Part shown: positions 44,001 through 55,532 of the stretch, piece by piece
How the letters are laid out: each line of letters starts with the position of its first letter
How positions within the stretch are numbered: the first letter of the stretch is position 1
NCBI GenBank assembly: GCA_951394045.1
Contig: OX595989.1
Span: 1,240,001-1,304,000 of the forward strand
DNA: 64,000 nucleotides
Direction: 5' to 3'
Source of the DNA: Nitzschia sp. DOCU1
Taxonomy: Eukaryota; Bacillariophyta; Bacillariophyceae; Bacillariales; Bacillariaceae
Program-made: the position numbers and the translations under genes
The notes under the pieces: model-generated
What the model saw: the letters and a program-made list of their open reading frames with translations, nothing else
Told to the model about the DNA's origin: nothing
Database searches by the model: none

Positions 44001-47000
44001 TAGCCTTGCAGCTTACCTCGTGAGTGCACTCCTTGAGCTTCGCTCTACCTGTTCCCATTACGTCGGGTTGGAAACGAAAGTGTTTTCCAGGCTCTTGTAC
44101 AATCTGCCTTTGTGGTTCGGCGGTCCGTGTGTAGGGTTGGCGCTCTATTCGGAACTCCTTCCATTTTTGTCGTCAGTTGCGAGACAGTTTCCAGAAAAGA
44201 TTCGAGATTGTGTCGGGGTCAAAGGCATCGTCAAAGTGATAATTGACAAAGTTGAAAGTCCGGTAAGTTCCAGGGGCTGGGTTGCGAAGATCAAACCTAC
44301 CGGTAGGGTTGCTCATTTCTACTCTCGTCCCCCGCAGCAACTGGAACAAAGTTGTGAACGCTACGCCTTATTTGAGCGTGATATCCGGGACCTTAACGAT
44401 CTACGAAGTCCATCGACCGCCGACGAGCGATGGCATGTATGCGAGATATTGTTCGCGATTATATTCCAAGTATTGTCGAAAGGTTCGACTGTCGACGAAA
44501 TCGCCCTAATCATTGATACTTTGTCGAATTATTTGGAATTGGAGTGGGAGGCATTCTCGGCCAAGGTTTCTACCGGTAACCTGAATTCGACGAGGTCTGG
44601 ACCACGCGAAGACCGATACAAATTTTCACTGAGGGCGGCTGTAGTTGTGCTTCTTCTCCTGGAAGCAAAGCCTGCCCCTTCTGGTTTCATACGAAATTTT
44701 ACCGATGTTTGTGGCGGTGCCCAGGGGTGCGCTGCTTGGATCCTTTGTACCTTGGTCAATTCCTACTGCGATCGCATCCGCGCCATTGGAGTTCGTTGTT
44801 TTGTTTCATACCTCGAATGCACTGGGAAAAACGCGGATATGCCACTTACGTTTGAGGATAACCCTTCCATCAACGAAAGTGCCAAATTATTAGACAGTCG
44901 CAGCATACAAGAAAACACTATGTCCTTAATTTCGAATGTTGGTCAGGGTTTCATGAATACAAACGTTGGCAAGGGGCTTGCGGCGATTGGTCCGGCTATG
45001 AAATCAAAAATGCAGGCTGCGTCAAAATTGACATCGAGGGTAGCCTATAAGTTGCTTTGGCACCTATTGAAGTCTCACAAGTTCCGAATTGATACATGGA
45101 CCCAGGCAAGCCTCGTGGCCATGGTCTTTGAGAGGAAGAGCGAATCTTCACTTTTCTTGCTTTCGTTTTTGAACGACAATTTTGTCTCCGTTGACGAGCT
45201 ATTCGATGACTCCTTAACGATCAACTGGGCATGGTTGGAATCAACTATGGAGGACACTGGGGTTTCCACTGAATCGTCGATAAGGGGCGAACTAGCGCTG
45301 AATACATTGTTGCGGCTTTTACGCTTCCTTCCAGACCGTTTCATTGATCAATGGCTGTCAGACCTCGTTCGAATTTCTAAAACAAACACATCTGCCATTC
45401 AAGCTCTATCCTTTACTCCAGATTGGCAGCCATGTCTGTTTCAGCTTTCCTCGGAGCTTGCCGAAAAGTTGGCTGCGTCTACAGCCAGCAGCGACAGATC
45501 CGATTCCACAATGAGTCCAGCTGATCCGTCGCCACAAGAGCCACAGCATGGGCCTTTATCCAGCCGATTGGATCTTTCCTTGGGACTTCACGCTATTTTG
45601 CTAGCCAACATACTTCGACAAGGCGAAGAAAAGGCTCTCTTGGCAGTCGAAGATGCTGCATGCTTGCAAAGAGTTTGTTTAAACGGGCAGAAAATATTTT
45701 TGTTGGTTCTGACAAAGCTTTTCTCGAATTTGTCGACATTTGGGGTTCTTCCGTTAAAGAAAACCGCAGGAGTTGCTGCAGCGTCAGAACAAGAAGAAGC
45801 AAGTATGCTTCTGAAAAGAAGTGCGAAGCTTGTCACTGACACGATTCTCTCGAACACCACTAAAGGAATCTCGATGACAGTGGCAGTAGACTGTTGGCGG
45901 TGTCTCCGCCATTTGACCGCTGCTGCAGTTGCAATGTCGACTCGATTGGGGTACGTTCGATTTCTTATCTTCGGCCACTTGCTTCTGTCTTCTGCACCAC
46001 GGCTCTCGCACTAACTTTGTCTTTAGTTTCGATGCAGCTGGATTGCTTGAGGAAGACAGCCGAATGACAAAGGCAAACGATTCAGTTTCGGGCGGCTTCT
46101 ATGGTATTCGACTTCCAGACAGCGATATTGGAGACATTTCGGGTGGGCAGCTGGCAAGATTTTATCAGCTGGAGGGAAGGTCGACAGAGGAGGAACATGC
46201 TTCGGAGAAGCGGATTGACCGAAGAATATCAGTGAATCTCGCCGCCCAGGTCCTATCTCTTCTCGACGTCTTCATCTTCCCGGAGTCGCTCGACGTTGCG
46301 CTGCCTGCCTCTCAACTGCATGGCCTTGCTCTGGTTCGAAACACGGAGTCAAGAATTGGCAGTGCGCAGGGGCCCTTGCTTGCGTCACTCGTCCGGCTTT
46401 CAATTTTGTTGTTGTCTCAGCTGGAGCCGTGTAGTGTTAGCTTACTCCAGTGTTCAAGTCGCCTGCGGTGTTTTCTGCATTGGATATTTGAGCTTGTCCG
46501 CGAGACCGAAGCTCTAGAGGGATACTCCGCAGCATTCAACAAATTGACAGCACCGTTTGATCGACTGATTTTGGCGGTCGTCATACATTGCCACCAGACT
46601 CTGGGGCGATCTCGTACGTTGTTGGCCCAACTGGAAAAATGGGACTCTGACATTGATTTTGGGAGCAAGGACGAAAGGAAGAAGTCCTATCGCCGCTTAC
46701 TCAGAGTCTGCCTGGAATTGCGCGAAATTCTAGTGACTATAATGGAACAAAGAAAGGATGTCGTACGAGCTTGTTTGTCGTTTGAGTCCTACGAAGCCTT
46801 GAAGGATTCTCTTGACGCGACACCTGGCATGGAGAGCACGCAGCCCAATTCCAACTCTCCGAAAGAAGTGCTTGTGACCAGGCTGCTTGAAAGTAGGTGG
46901 GTAAATGGATTCAACGACATTACACGTATGGGAGAGGTAACCATACCCGAAATCCTTCTTCAAGAAAAGCAAGGCGATGGAGAAAGACTCATGAGCGATC

Positions 47001-50000
47001 TCATAAGCGAATCGCAAGATATCGCTGGATCCTTCGAGAAAGCTTTAAACGTTTGCTTTGACAAGTACCTTGAAGCGCAAAGGAAATGGGCAGAAACGGG
47101 GGCTGTGCGCGATCTGGAGTACGAAGGAGATACTGTTCTCAAGAAACTAAGTCAACGCCATGCAACCGATCTCGGAGACTTTGGGAGAATATTCTCCATG
47201 AGAAGCCAGGCTGCGGAAGGGCGATGGCGAAGCGTCAACCGCAAAACTATCGAACTTTGGAACGAGTCCAGACATTGGAGGCTTGCAACATACACCGATG
47301 GTTTGGGGAGACGCATTATCCTGGTGCGGAATCGGTACTTTGACAATCATGGGCAAGCAAGCTACGAGCTTCTGATGGGGAAAGAACGGGAAAGGGAAGA
47401 GAAAGAGCGCGAAGAGCGCCTTCGGAAGAAGCGGGAACTTGCTGAGGTCATGAAGCGAAATTTAGAAGCATTCGCGCCTCTTACGGAAAGCCCAGAGAAC
47501 GAAGAGGAAGAAGAAAAGGATGCCGACGAAATCGACGACCACGACGAAGTCACGGTCCCGGATTCGAACAAGAATCAGCTCAACATAATGGCACAGGGCG
47601 GGGGAAATTTGGAGGAATCCGAGTTTGACGCCACCGTCGGGGGTGAGCTGGACGACACGACCATCGCCGAGTCAAAACAAGCAAACGATATCGATGCCTG
47701 GGCAAAGGCCTTCATTTGGTCTGAGAATGAGTCAGTCGTCGCCCGTTTTGACTCGGTAATGGTTGTGACCCTTCAATACGTTGTGGAAGGGCAGCTGCTG
47801 CTAACAACGCATGGGTTGTATTTCCATCAAACTAGCGAGGAGATCAACACTGTTACGAAGGACTCTTTAGCCAACAGTGGGCTGAAACTTCTATCTGATC
47901 AAGACCGTCGCTGGCGCTTGAGTCGGCTGAAGGAAGTACAAGGTCGTCGATACATGCTTCGAGCTCAAGCTTTGGAGCTCTTTTTTTCCGACTGCCATGA
48001 ACTCTTTCTGAACTTTCCCGCTGGTCACAAGGAGCGAAACCGATTTTACGCAAAGCTGAGGAACAGTTGCAAGTTGCCGATGCTCTTCTCGCCGAAGTCG
48101 TTGAACCCGCGCACAATTTATAAACGATCCAATCTTACAGAATTGTGGAGGAAGAGACGCATTTCCAATTTTGACTACATTATGGCTCTCAACCGGATGG
48201 CTGGGAGAACTTTCAACGACATTGCCCAGTACCCAGTTTTTCCATGGATTCTTGCAGACTACACTAGCGAAAAAATCGACCTGAATGACTCGAGGGTATA
48301 TCGTGATCTGACAAAACCTGTTGGTGCGTTGAATCCCGACAGACTATCCCAGCTGCTTGAGAGATACAATGAATTGGAACAATTTGGATTCGCTGAAAAC
48401 GAGCGATTTCTCTACGGGAGTCATTACTCGTCGCCAGGAGTGGTACTACACTTTCTGATTCGACAGGAGCCCTTCACGTCGATGGCTATTGATCTACAGT
48501 CAGGCCGCTTTGATTGTCCAGATCGGCTTTTCTTTGACCTAGCGGAAAGTTGGAAAAGTTGTAACACTTCATCATCGGACGTCAAGGAGCTCATCCCTGA
48601 ATTCTTTACCCTCCCCGAAATGTTCCTTAACTCCAACAAATTCCCATTGGGAACAACACAAAGGGGTCATCGCGTGGATGACGTCGGGTTGCCACCTTGG
48701 GCCAAGGGGTCGGCGCATGAGTTTGTTCGAATTCATCGTGTTGCTCTTGAATCTGAGTATGTGTCCCGGAATCTTCATCATTGGATTGACCTCATTTTTG
48801 GGTACAAGCAGCGTGGCCCGGGTGCCGAGGCTGCCCACAATATCTTTCATCACCTCTCCTACGAAGGCACGGTAGACCTTGACAAGATCACAGACGAGTT
48901 AGACCGTTGCGCTGCTGAATCCCATATCCAAAATTTTGGGCAAACCCCGAGCCAGCTGGTGGTGAAAGAGTCCCACCCCCCACGCCTCAGCGCCGATGAA
49001 TGCTGGGTCCCTCTCATCAACAATGTAAGTGCCAGCATCCAGTCCACCGTTTTCTCCTCACGAATCTTGCGCCTCACGATCGTTTCCTCTAGATGTCATC
49101 GACGGTTCGTCTAAGGTGCCATACTCCGGGCAAGCAGTACGGTGGTAAGAAGGGTGGCTGTGGCAGCGCGATCAAGATCAGCGTACAAGCCGATTACATC
49201 ACTGTTATTTATTCCGACCTAAAAGTTGGCACTTTTCGGTGGTATCCAAAGGCAACAAAGAATCGTCTCAAGCCCGACCGGCTACGGGCTCTGCCGAATC
49301 GATCGGTGAGCAACTCCCGGGCCGTCATCAAGCGAGGGTCTGCCGCACCACAAACCATGGAGGATAGCACGAATACGTACGCGGTCGGCAATTGGTCATT
49401 TGCCATTACACTTGGAGGATACGAGAAAGAGCAGCTCCGTCGCAAAGCGTTGATGCCGTCTCGTCTGGCATCCGCGAAAGATGCCTTGTACACCGACGCT
49501 GCGTCACTCGTCGTCAGCTGCGGATACTGGGACAACTCCATCAAGGTGCATTCGACTGATGCGTGGAAGTTGGAGTGCGTTGAAACTGGCGGGCATCGAG
49601 GTCCTATTCGATGCCTTGCGGTTGGCCGGGATGGAGGATTAATGGTTTCTGGTGGCGAAGACTGTACATGTCGCGTGTGGGTAGTCGATCACCCCGACAT
49701 GGCCATTGCCTTATCCGATGGTTACATTCAAACGGCGTTGGGCCATTCGACTGACGGCGAGCAGGTCATTAGTTGCTGTCATATTTTATGGGGGCACCAA
49801 GCTCCTATTACGTGTGTGGCTTTATCGTCGGAACTGGATGTTGCAGTGAGTGGATCTCTGGAGGGCAAAATCTGCGTGCATACTCTACGGCGTGGGGAGT
49901 TTGTTCGGTCCATTCGTCCGCCCTTGAAAGGAGGGGCCAACCAGACTAGGGCGGTTGCTGTTTCCAAGTTGGCACTTGACAAGCACGGACGAATGGTTGT

Positions 50001-50325
50001 TCATATGAGCGACGGTCGTCTCCATACATACACAGTTAATGGTGTGTGCCTCTGCACCGTGGATGCTGGTGAACGAATTCACGACATGGAGATTACTGGC
50101 GAAGTCCTCGTTACTGGGGGAGACCGATGCCACGTTTATATCCGAGATTTGGTGACTCTGAAAATTCTTTCGGGTTTGGATCTCAGCCGACACGGCCCAG
50201 TCCGGTCCCTGAGTCTCACGCCCGACGAGCTCAATCCTGTACCCCAGCATTTGTTCATTGGCAGCGATGACGGCATGATTTCCATTGTCGACCGAGAAGA
50301 TATTGCTGCTGTTACTGGTCGATAA
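41083..50325 (+). CDS. Giant BEACH-WD40 protein (LRBA/neurobeachin/SPIRRIG type)
   Basis: Four exons (41083-44262, 44338-45950, 46027-49024, 49093-50325) with introns of 75, 76 and 68 nt give 3007 residues. The family scaffolds vesicle traffic and membrane remodelling. A disordered acidic N terminus (1-330) precedes an armadillo-like region with a concanavalin-like domain (about 560-750, starting SWPFKNDFGVALWFRIERF). A PH-BEACH domain lies at about 2150-2290, then the BEACH domain (about 2290-2580) with NFDYIMALNRMAGRTFND, YPVFPWILADYTSE and FGYKQRGPGAEAAHNIFHH. WD40 repeats fill about 2600-3007. Intron 1 is a multiple of three and free of stops, so a retained form would also be open. Treating the three open frames as separate genes would be wrong. 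Confidence 0.92.
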
Positions 50326-50454
50326 GTTCGTTAACAAGGCTAAAACTATATTGCCACTTGATTGCTTTGCACAGTGAACAAATAATAATTCGCTGGCTAT
50401 GACACATTTACAATTTTTTGGAACGATGATTGACTATTATTCGACCATGACACC

Positions 50455-51284
50455 TCAACCATTTCCACTCTCATAAAAGAGAGAGTTGATAAAGATGGCA
50501 GCACCAGTTAGAATTCCCTTCTGATCAGCAGTGGCATTATTCGGGAAATCAATCTCGAAGGCGTTGGCGTCCGTAAAGACCTCAGTCATCGCACTCTTGG
50601 GTTTCTTCAAAATCAGACCTTCGTACTCCTCACCGCCTTGATTGCCCACTTCTGCCTTGTAAATGCGGAAGGACTGCTTGCAGCAACCCTCTCCGCAAGG
50701 ATTTCCTTCGGCACAGCAGTTGACGCATATTCCACCGCAGCAGGTAGGTGGGTGAACAAGGTAGATGTAGTTGTCATCATGGTCATAGACCTTGAAGGAA
50801 GGAACACTGTGGGACAAAAACATGGCTCGTGTGAGAACAAGGACAACGCCAATGACGAGAACACTGTACAGTGGCACTCAGATCGACTTCTCACTTACCA
50901 CCAGTAGAAAGTCTCCGTCATTCTACCCAGCTTGTTGCTGTTGCTGAAGAAGGTCGCTTCCTGGTAGCAGCAGCACTTGCAGAAGCCAGCAGGGCAGGTA
51001 CACGGACGATCCACAGTGATAATTTCAGTGTCCGTTTGCAACTCTTTGACCGTCATCTTGTATGGGTGGCAGGGAGCACAACAACAACGGCACAAGCAGG
51101 AAGCATCTTCCAACGAATGAAAGACCTCCGTGCCACCAATGAAGTACTTGAACTCGGTCTTGGCCTCGCATCCAAGGCATTCTTGGCAAAAACCCCGACG
51201 CGTTTGACGCATTTCCAGCTTGGTGCATTCCGACAAGTGAGACTTGAGGGCATTGGTGCCACGATCCATCTTATTTGCTTGCAT
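50455..51284 (-). CDS. Phospholipid scramblase-like Cys-rich protein 2
   Basis: Exons 51284-50899 and 50806-50455 join across a 92-nt phase-2 intron to give 245 residues. It is a paralogue of the protein at 38518-39354: the same order of CRCCCAPCHPYKMTVK, CKCCCYQEATFF, VPSFKVYDHDDNYIYLVHPP, CGGICVNCC and CGEGCC, the same exon-2 length (352 nt) and the same splice position. The C terminus again has a hydrophobic segment (ILTGAAIFINSLFY). It belongs to the scramblase/LURP superfamily by pattern; the biochemical activity is unproven. It is transcribed away from the divergent RING-H2 gene. Confidence 0.8.
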
Positions 51285-52243
51285 GGTGATGATTTACTTG
51301 ACGATATGAATGAAATACTATCCCTGCGAACCCTTCAAAGGCCCCGCGAAAATATGAAAATGATTGCTGTTGTTGTCGTGGGTGACGGTTGGAGATGTAC
51401 CTGGTACATAGTCGCAACTTCGAGACCGGTATCGTAATCGTGTGGGATCTTGTGGTTCGATCAGCACCAGTGCGCTGCGCGCAGTAGAGTTTGCTACTGG
51501 AGCTCGATGATTTCTTGGGAACGAATCCAATGAATCGAATCCGCTCGCTATCATAAAACCACGAATGATTGATTCGATGAACATCGATTTCATTGTTGTG
51601 TGTCATTACGACATTTCAGTTGGCTCCGAGCATCCACGATACAACGAACAAATTCCGCATTATGCATCCGGATTTACTACCCATTCCAGTACTTATTGAT
51701 CCTGATCCGCTTTCGTAACGAAACACACAATCTGATATGCCTCATTTATTAATACCATGATGCCTTTTGAAAAACGGGTTCCGGGACATTACAGTCAATA
51801 TCGTACAGTATCATACCTGGCTGGTACCCTTTCGACCAAGCCACATCATGTTGGTTCGCGCCAGCCATCCCTATGATTTTCGGTTGTTCTGCAACGGAAT
51901 CACCAAAAATGGCGCGCACTGGCACTGATGCCACGAGCCACAGAAAAAACCCCATCTTGCATTTTTGGCCAACACTTTTTTCGTTCTAAATGGGCTTTGC
52001 CCAAAGGCCGTTCATAAGACCCGTTCCCACGACAACAGTCGACCTTGTGGCCACATTTACCAAGCAGTCCGTGCTAACGATCGACACAACATGGCTTGAC
52101 TATGGAAAATGGGGCTTTAATGCCCTTAAGCAACGTGCCTCCAAAAAATAGGGAGAAGGCGGGAAGCCATGCGGGAACAGAGAAAGGCTTGGTCGTCATC
52201 GCAAGCTCATCTCTGCAGTCTTCTGTTGCAATCATCATAGCGG
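51285..52243. promoter_or_regulatory. Divergent promoter region, scramblase-like 2 / RING-H2 protein 1
   Basis: This spacer of about 0.96 kb lies between divergent starts. Short frames here lack support. Confidence 0.35.
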
Positions 52244-53603
52244 ATGAAAATGAGTGCATCGAACTCTTTACGGCGGTGCTGTAGCACGCTAGCAATATCA
52301 ATATGCTTTCTTTCATCGATTATTCCTAGAGTCCACGCTTCTGTCTATGTCGATTCCCCATTTGCCGAAAGAGTCTACGATAGCGTCGCCTATTTCGATT
52401 TCAAAGACACAAAATGGCCGTACGTCGGCCCAGGAGACATGTTAATTGGCCCAGTCACCGTTCTGACAGCATCAGTATTCGATCAATTCTTCATGGACTA
52501 CCAAGAGTATCACGAAAGGGGAAAATTCGTCACCTCAGTGCTTGACCAAGCAAAACCCGACAATAAAGAAACTCTTGCCCCACACTATGGCGATGATCTA
52601 GATGGCGATCTTCTGATCGCAACTCCACCTACGTTTATGATATTGGAATATGCGTCTTCCCCGTACTCAGCATCTTTGACAAATATCGCAAAGGTAGCCG
52701 AATGGGTAGGGGCTGACTTTGTGGTGCTTGCCGTCAACAGAGAAACCCCTTGGGCACAAAAGATGCGATTTTGGTGGAACCACGAGTTTCCAGGCATTCC
52801 ACGGGGAGAGCTTGAGGAGATGGGGCAAATTGTTTCCGCAGAAGGCCGTCAGTGCGTGTTTTTGGCTGTAGGACCTCGACAAGGAAGAGGTAAGTGATCG
52901 AGTCACTCTTTATACTATAACCTACAAACAACTCCAAGGGGATGCAATCTTCTCACAGCCTTTCCCATTTGAAGGCATGCTCGAAATGTTGGAGAAGTTT
53001 CAGTCTTGGAATCTCTCTTTATCACAACAGTTTTACTTTGGAATCGATACTATTACCACGATGACCGGTCAGAGCTTTGCCATTCGCGTCGGTGGGTACT
53101 TGCTGGTCATTTTCTTGTTTTGGAGATGGACGAAGTATATGGACCGACGGGAACTGCTGGAACGAAACGGAGAAGAGCCTGTCAAGTACACGGGCGAGGA
53201 TCTTGGCTTGGGAGAAGTTCAAACATCTACGTCGCATTACGATTGTTGTGTTTGTCTAGAAGCTATGCCTCCGGGTGAAACGGTCCGTATTCTCCCTTGC
53301 CGGCATGCTTTCCACCACGAGTGTATATCCAAGTGGGTGGAACAAAACAAATTGACATGTCCGCTGTGTAAAATGGACCTAAAGAAACATTTAGAGGAGC
53401 GGCGGAAAGCGTCCGAGGAACTGGCTGCAATCACAGCGCCTCCGCGAAAGACGCTGCGACAACTATTATGGCCGTGGGGCCGCAAGATTGAGAGTCTCGA
53501 TGACAACCATTTGATATGTCGAAACCAAGAAGCGCATCAAGAAGCGGCGAATGAAGGAGATTTGGAGTTGACAGAAGAACGAGGAGGAGGAGTCATCGTG
53601 TAG
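52244..53603 (+). CDS. Membrane RING-H2 protein 1 (putative E3 ubiquitin ligase)
   Basis: Exons 52244-52889 and 52975-53603 join across an 85-nt intron to give 424 residues. A signal peptide (LAISICFLSSIIPRVHA) leads a lumenal domain of about 210 residues that I cannot name (it includes FVVLAVNRETPWAQKM and FWWNHEFPG). One transmembrane segment (SFAIRVGGYLLVIFLFWRW) precedes a cytosolic RING-H2 finger with CCVCLEAM, VRILPCRHAFHHECI and CPLC. Flanking motifs YTGEDLGLGEVQ and a C-terminal DLELTEE are shared with its tandem paralogue. The design (lumenal domain, TM, RING) parallels PA-TM-RING ligases, but the lumenal domain does not look like a PA domain. Ubiquitin-ligase activity is inferred. 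Confidence 0.85.
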
Positions 53604-54165
53604 CCTCAATCAACACAGATGAGATTATTCGGTTCCTGCTATGTCGGCAACCGACCAGAATCCTCTGGAATCCCATCTCTGACGAAGAGAATACCCATTT
53701 ATGGCGGCGCCTTCCATTGCCATGCAGCGTCCGCAGTGTGGTGTGTTTCTTTCGGAATAGACGTTGATATTCTTCCTATTATTATTAAGAAGGCTTCTAA
53801 TAGTATACTGTTTTCAATGGCAATTAACTTTTGATAGGTAGTTTCGCCCCAATAGTGAAACTGCCGGTAGTTGCCCGAGATATCGGGGATAGTAGCTCGA
53901 CCTCAAGAAGTGCAATGCAGAAATGAGATCAAGGTCGCGTCGCCGTCCGTCCTCCTACCTCCGTCCCTCAACGTGTGTTGACTAAATGGACCGCATCACT
54001 AGTTTACGGCAAAGCAGTTTTTGATTTCGGCGTTTTTGATTTCGGCGATGCCCGACAATGATGCTACGGATAGACAACCAAACAAGTTACCTTCGACGCA
54101 ATCTTTATATCGCCAGATAGAAGGACGAGACTAATCTCTAAGCTTCTCTTTATGCTTTGCTGGTC
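53604..54165. other. Intergenic region between tandem RING genes
   Basis: This holds the 3' flank of RING gene 1 and promoter of gene 2. No feature is recognised. Confidence 0.35.
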
Positions 54166-55437
54166 ATGTGGGATGGACAGCTACAACAACTCGTTTTGTT
54201 CGTTGGTGTTATTTGGGGCAATTCCGGATGTATCCACGTCGTCGATGCCAGCCTCTATGTGAACTCCTTGTTCCAAGAATACGAATTTCATAGCGTCCAA
54301 TATTTTGATTTGCTCGAGACAAAATGGCCCTATTTTGATCAAGTTTTGAGCGGCCGTGTGGCAGTTTTGCCGTCTTTGGATTTAGACCAAATTTTTGCAC
54401 GTGACGACAGTACGGATGATGAGGTTCTTAACCGGACGGCCCAAGACATCGAACAATTCTTTGATGAAAATTTCAATGACGACTACCAGCTCGAAGTCTG
54501 GAAAGAGTCCCCCAAGTTTTTGATTGTTAATTTTGGACCTTCGTCGGAATTTGACGAATACATGCAGAATACCACTCTGGCTGCGGAGAAATTGAATGTT
54601 GATTTTGTCGTCCTGGTGGTGAGCTCGGAAGCTACCTGGAAAGAAAAGTTTTCGTTTTGGTGGTCGCACCAATTTCCAGGATGCCCCACAAAGGAAATAT
54701 TACCAATAATGGGCAATAATGCGACACATCCGCACTTTTTCATGGCGATAGGAGATTTGCAGGGTAGAGAAATCATTGAACTGATTGAACGAGAGACTAG
54801 GTTCTTTGGCAACTACTCGGTCGAAGGATTCTACTTTGGCATGGACGGTATTGATTGTATCAAGGGAAAAGATTTTCTCGTTCAACTTATGTGTTATCTG
54901 TTCATGGTGTTTTGGGTGTCGCGATGGATCGGAAACGAAAGTGGGAACAACAGTCAATCACCAACGCCGTCATCATCATCAAGCCATCATGGGAACTATA
55001 CGCGTTTTACAGGCGATGATCTGGGTTTGGGGGAGATCCAATCCTCTTCATCGACGCTACAAGACTGCCCGGTTTGTCTCGAGACAATGCATCCAGGCGA
55101 AACTGTGCGAATATTACCATGCCGTCACATCCTGCATCACGACTGTATAACGGGGTGGCTGAGGCACTCCTACACCTGCCCCTTGTGCAAATTCGATCTC
55201 TGCACACATTTGGAAGAACAGCGGAATGCATCCCAGGACATTGTTCGCGTGGCAAGACGACGACGATTTGCATGGCGCCTGTGGCCCTTTGGGAGAAGGA
55301 TAGAAAATGATTCGGGGGTTGAGGACCAGCTCATTATTATCTCCTCGGGAACTACAACAGAGCCTGGTTTGCATGGAGCCTCCAGTGAGGACGTTGGCGA
55401 TCTAGAATTGACCGAGGAACCGCGGACCATAGTTTAA
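54166..55437 (+). CDS. Membrane RING-H2 protein 2, tandem intronless paralogue
   Basis: This 423-residue protein has no intron. Its ATG at 54166 opens a signal peptide (QLVLFVGVIWGNSGCIHVVDA). The lumenal domain aligns with protein 1 (ETKWPYFDQ; FVVLVVSSEATWKEK; FWWSHQFPG; GFYFGMDG), followed by a TM segment (FLVQLMCYLFMVFWVSRW), a Ser-rich linker, FTGDDLGLGEIQ, a RING-H2 finger (CPVCLETM, VRILPCRHILHHDCI, CPLC) and a C-terminal DLELTEE. Several NxS/T sites in the lumenal part suggest N-glycosylation. The function is probably ubiquitin ligation from a secretory-pathway membrane; the ligand or substrate is unknown. Confidence 0.85.
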   Translation: MWDGQLQQLVLFVGVIWGNSGCIHVVDASLYVNSLFQEYEFHSVQYFDLLETKWPYFDQVLSGRVAVLPSLDLDQIFARDDSTDDEVLNRTAQDIEQFFDENFNDDYQLEVWKESPKFLIVNFGPSSEFDEYMQNTTLAAEKLNVDFVVLVVSSEATWKEKFSFWWSHQFPGCPTKEILPIMGNNATHPHFFMAIGDLQGREIIELIERETRFFGNYSVEGFYFGMDGIDCIKGKDFLVQLMCYLFMVFWVSRWIGNESGNNSQSPTPSSSSSHHGNYTRFTGDDLGLGEIQSSSSTLQDCPVCLETMHPGETVRILPCRHILHHDCITGWLRHSYTCPLCKFDLCTHLEEQRNASQDIVRVARRRRFAWRLWPFGRRIENDSGVEDQLIIISSGTTTEPGLHGASSEDVGDLELTEEPRTIV

Positions 55438-55532
55438 GTGCGCTGCAGCCGCACAAGGCACAAGCTACGCAACCTTGCTCTTGTGTCAAACTTGGAATTT
55501 AGTTGTATCAATCTACATTATACTCCCGCCTT

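Noticed and set aside
41083..50325. Three separate genes for the armadillo, BEACH and WD40 parts
   Set aside because: The frame changes at 45950/46027 and 49024/49093 are explained by short GT-AG introns, and the joined order is the standard BEACH protein layout.
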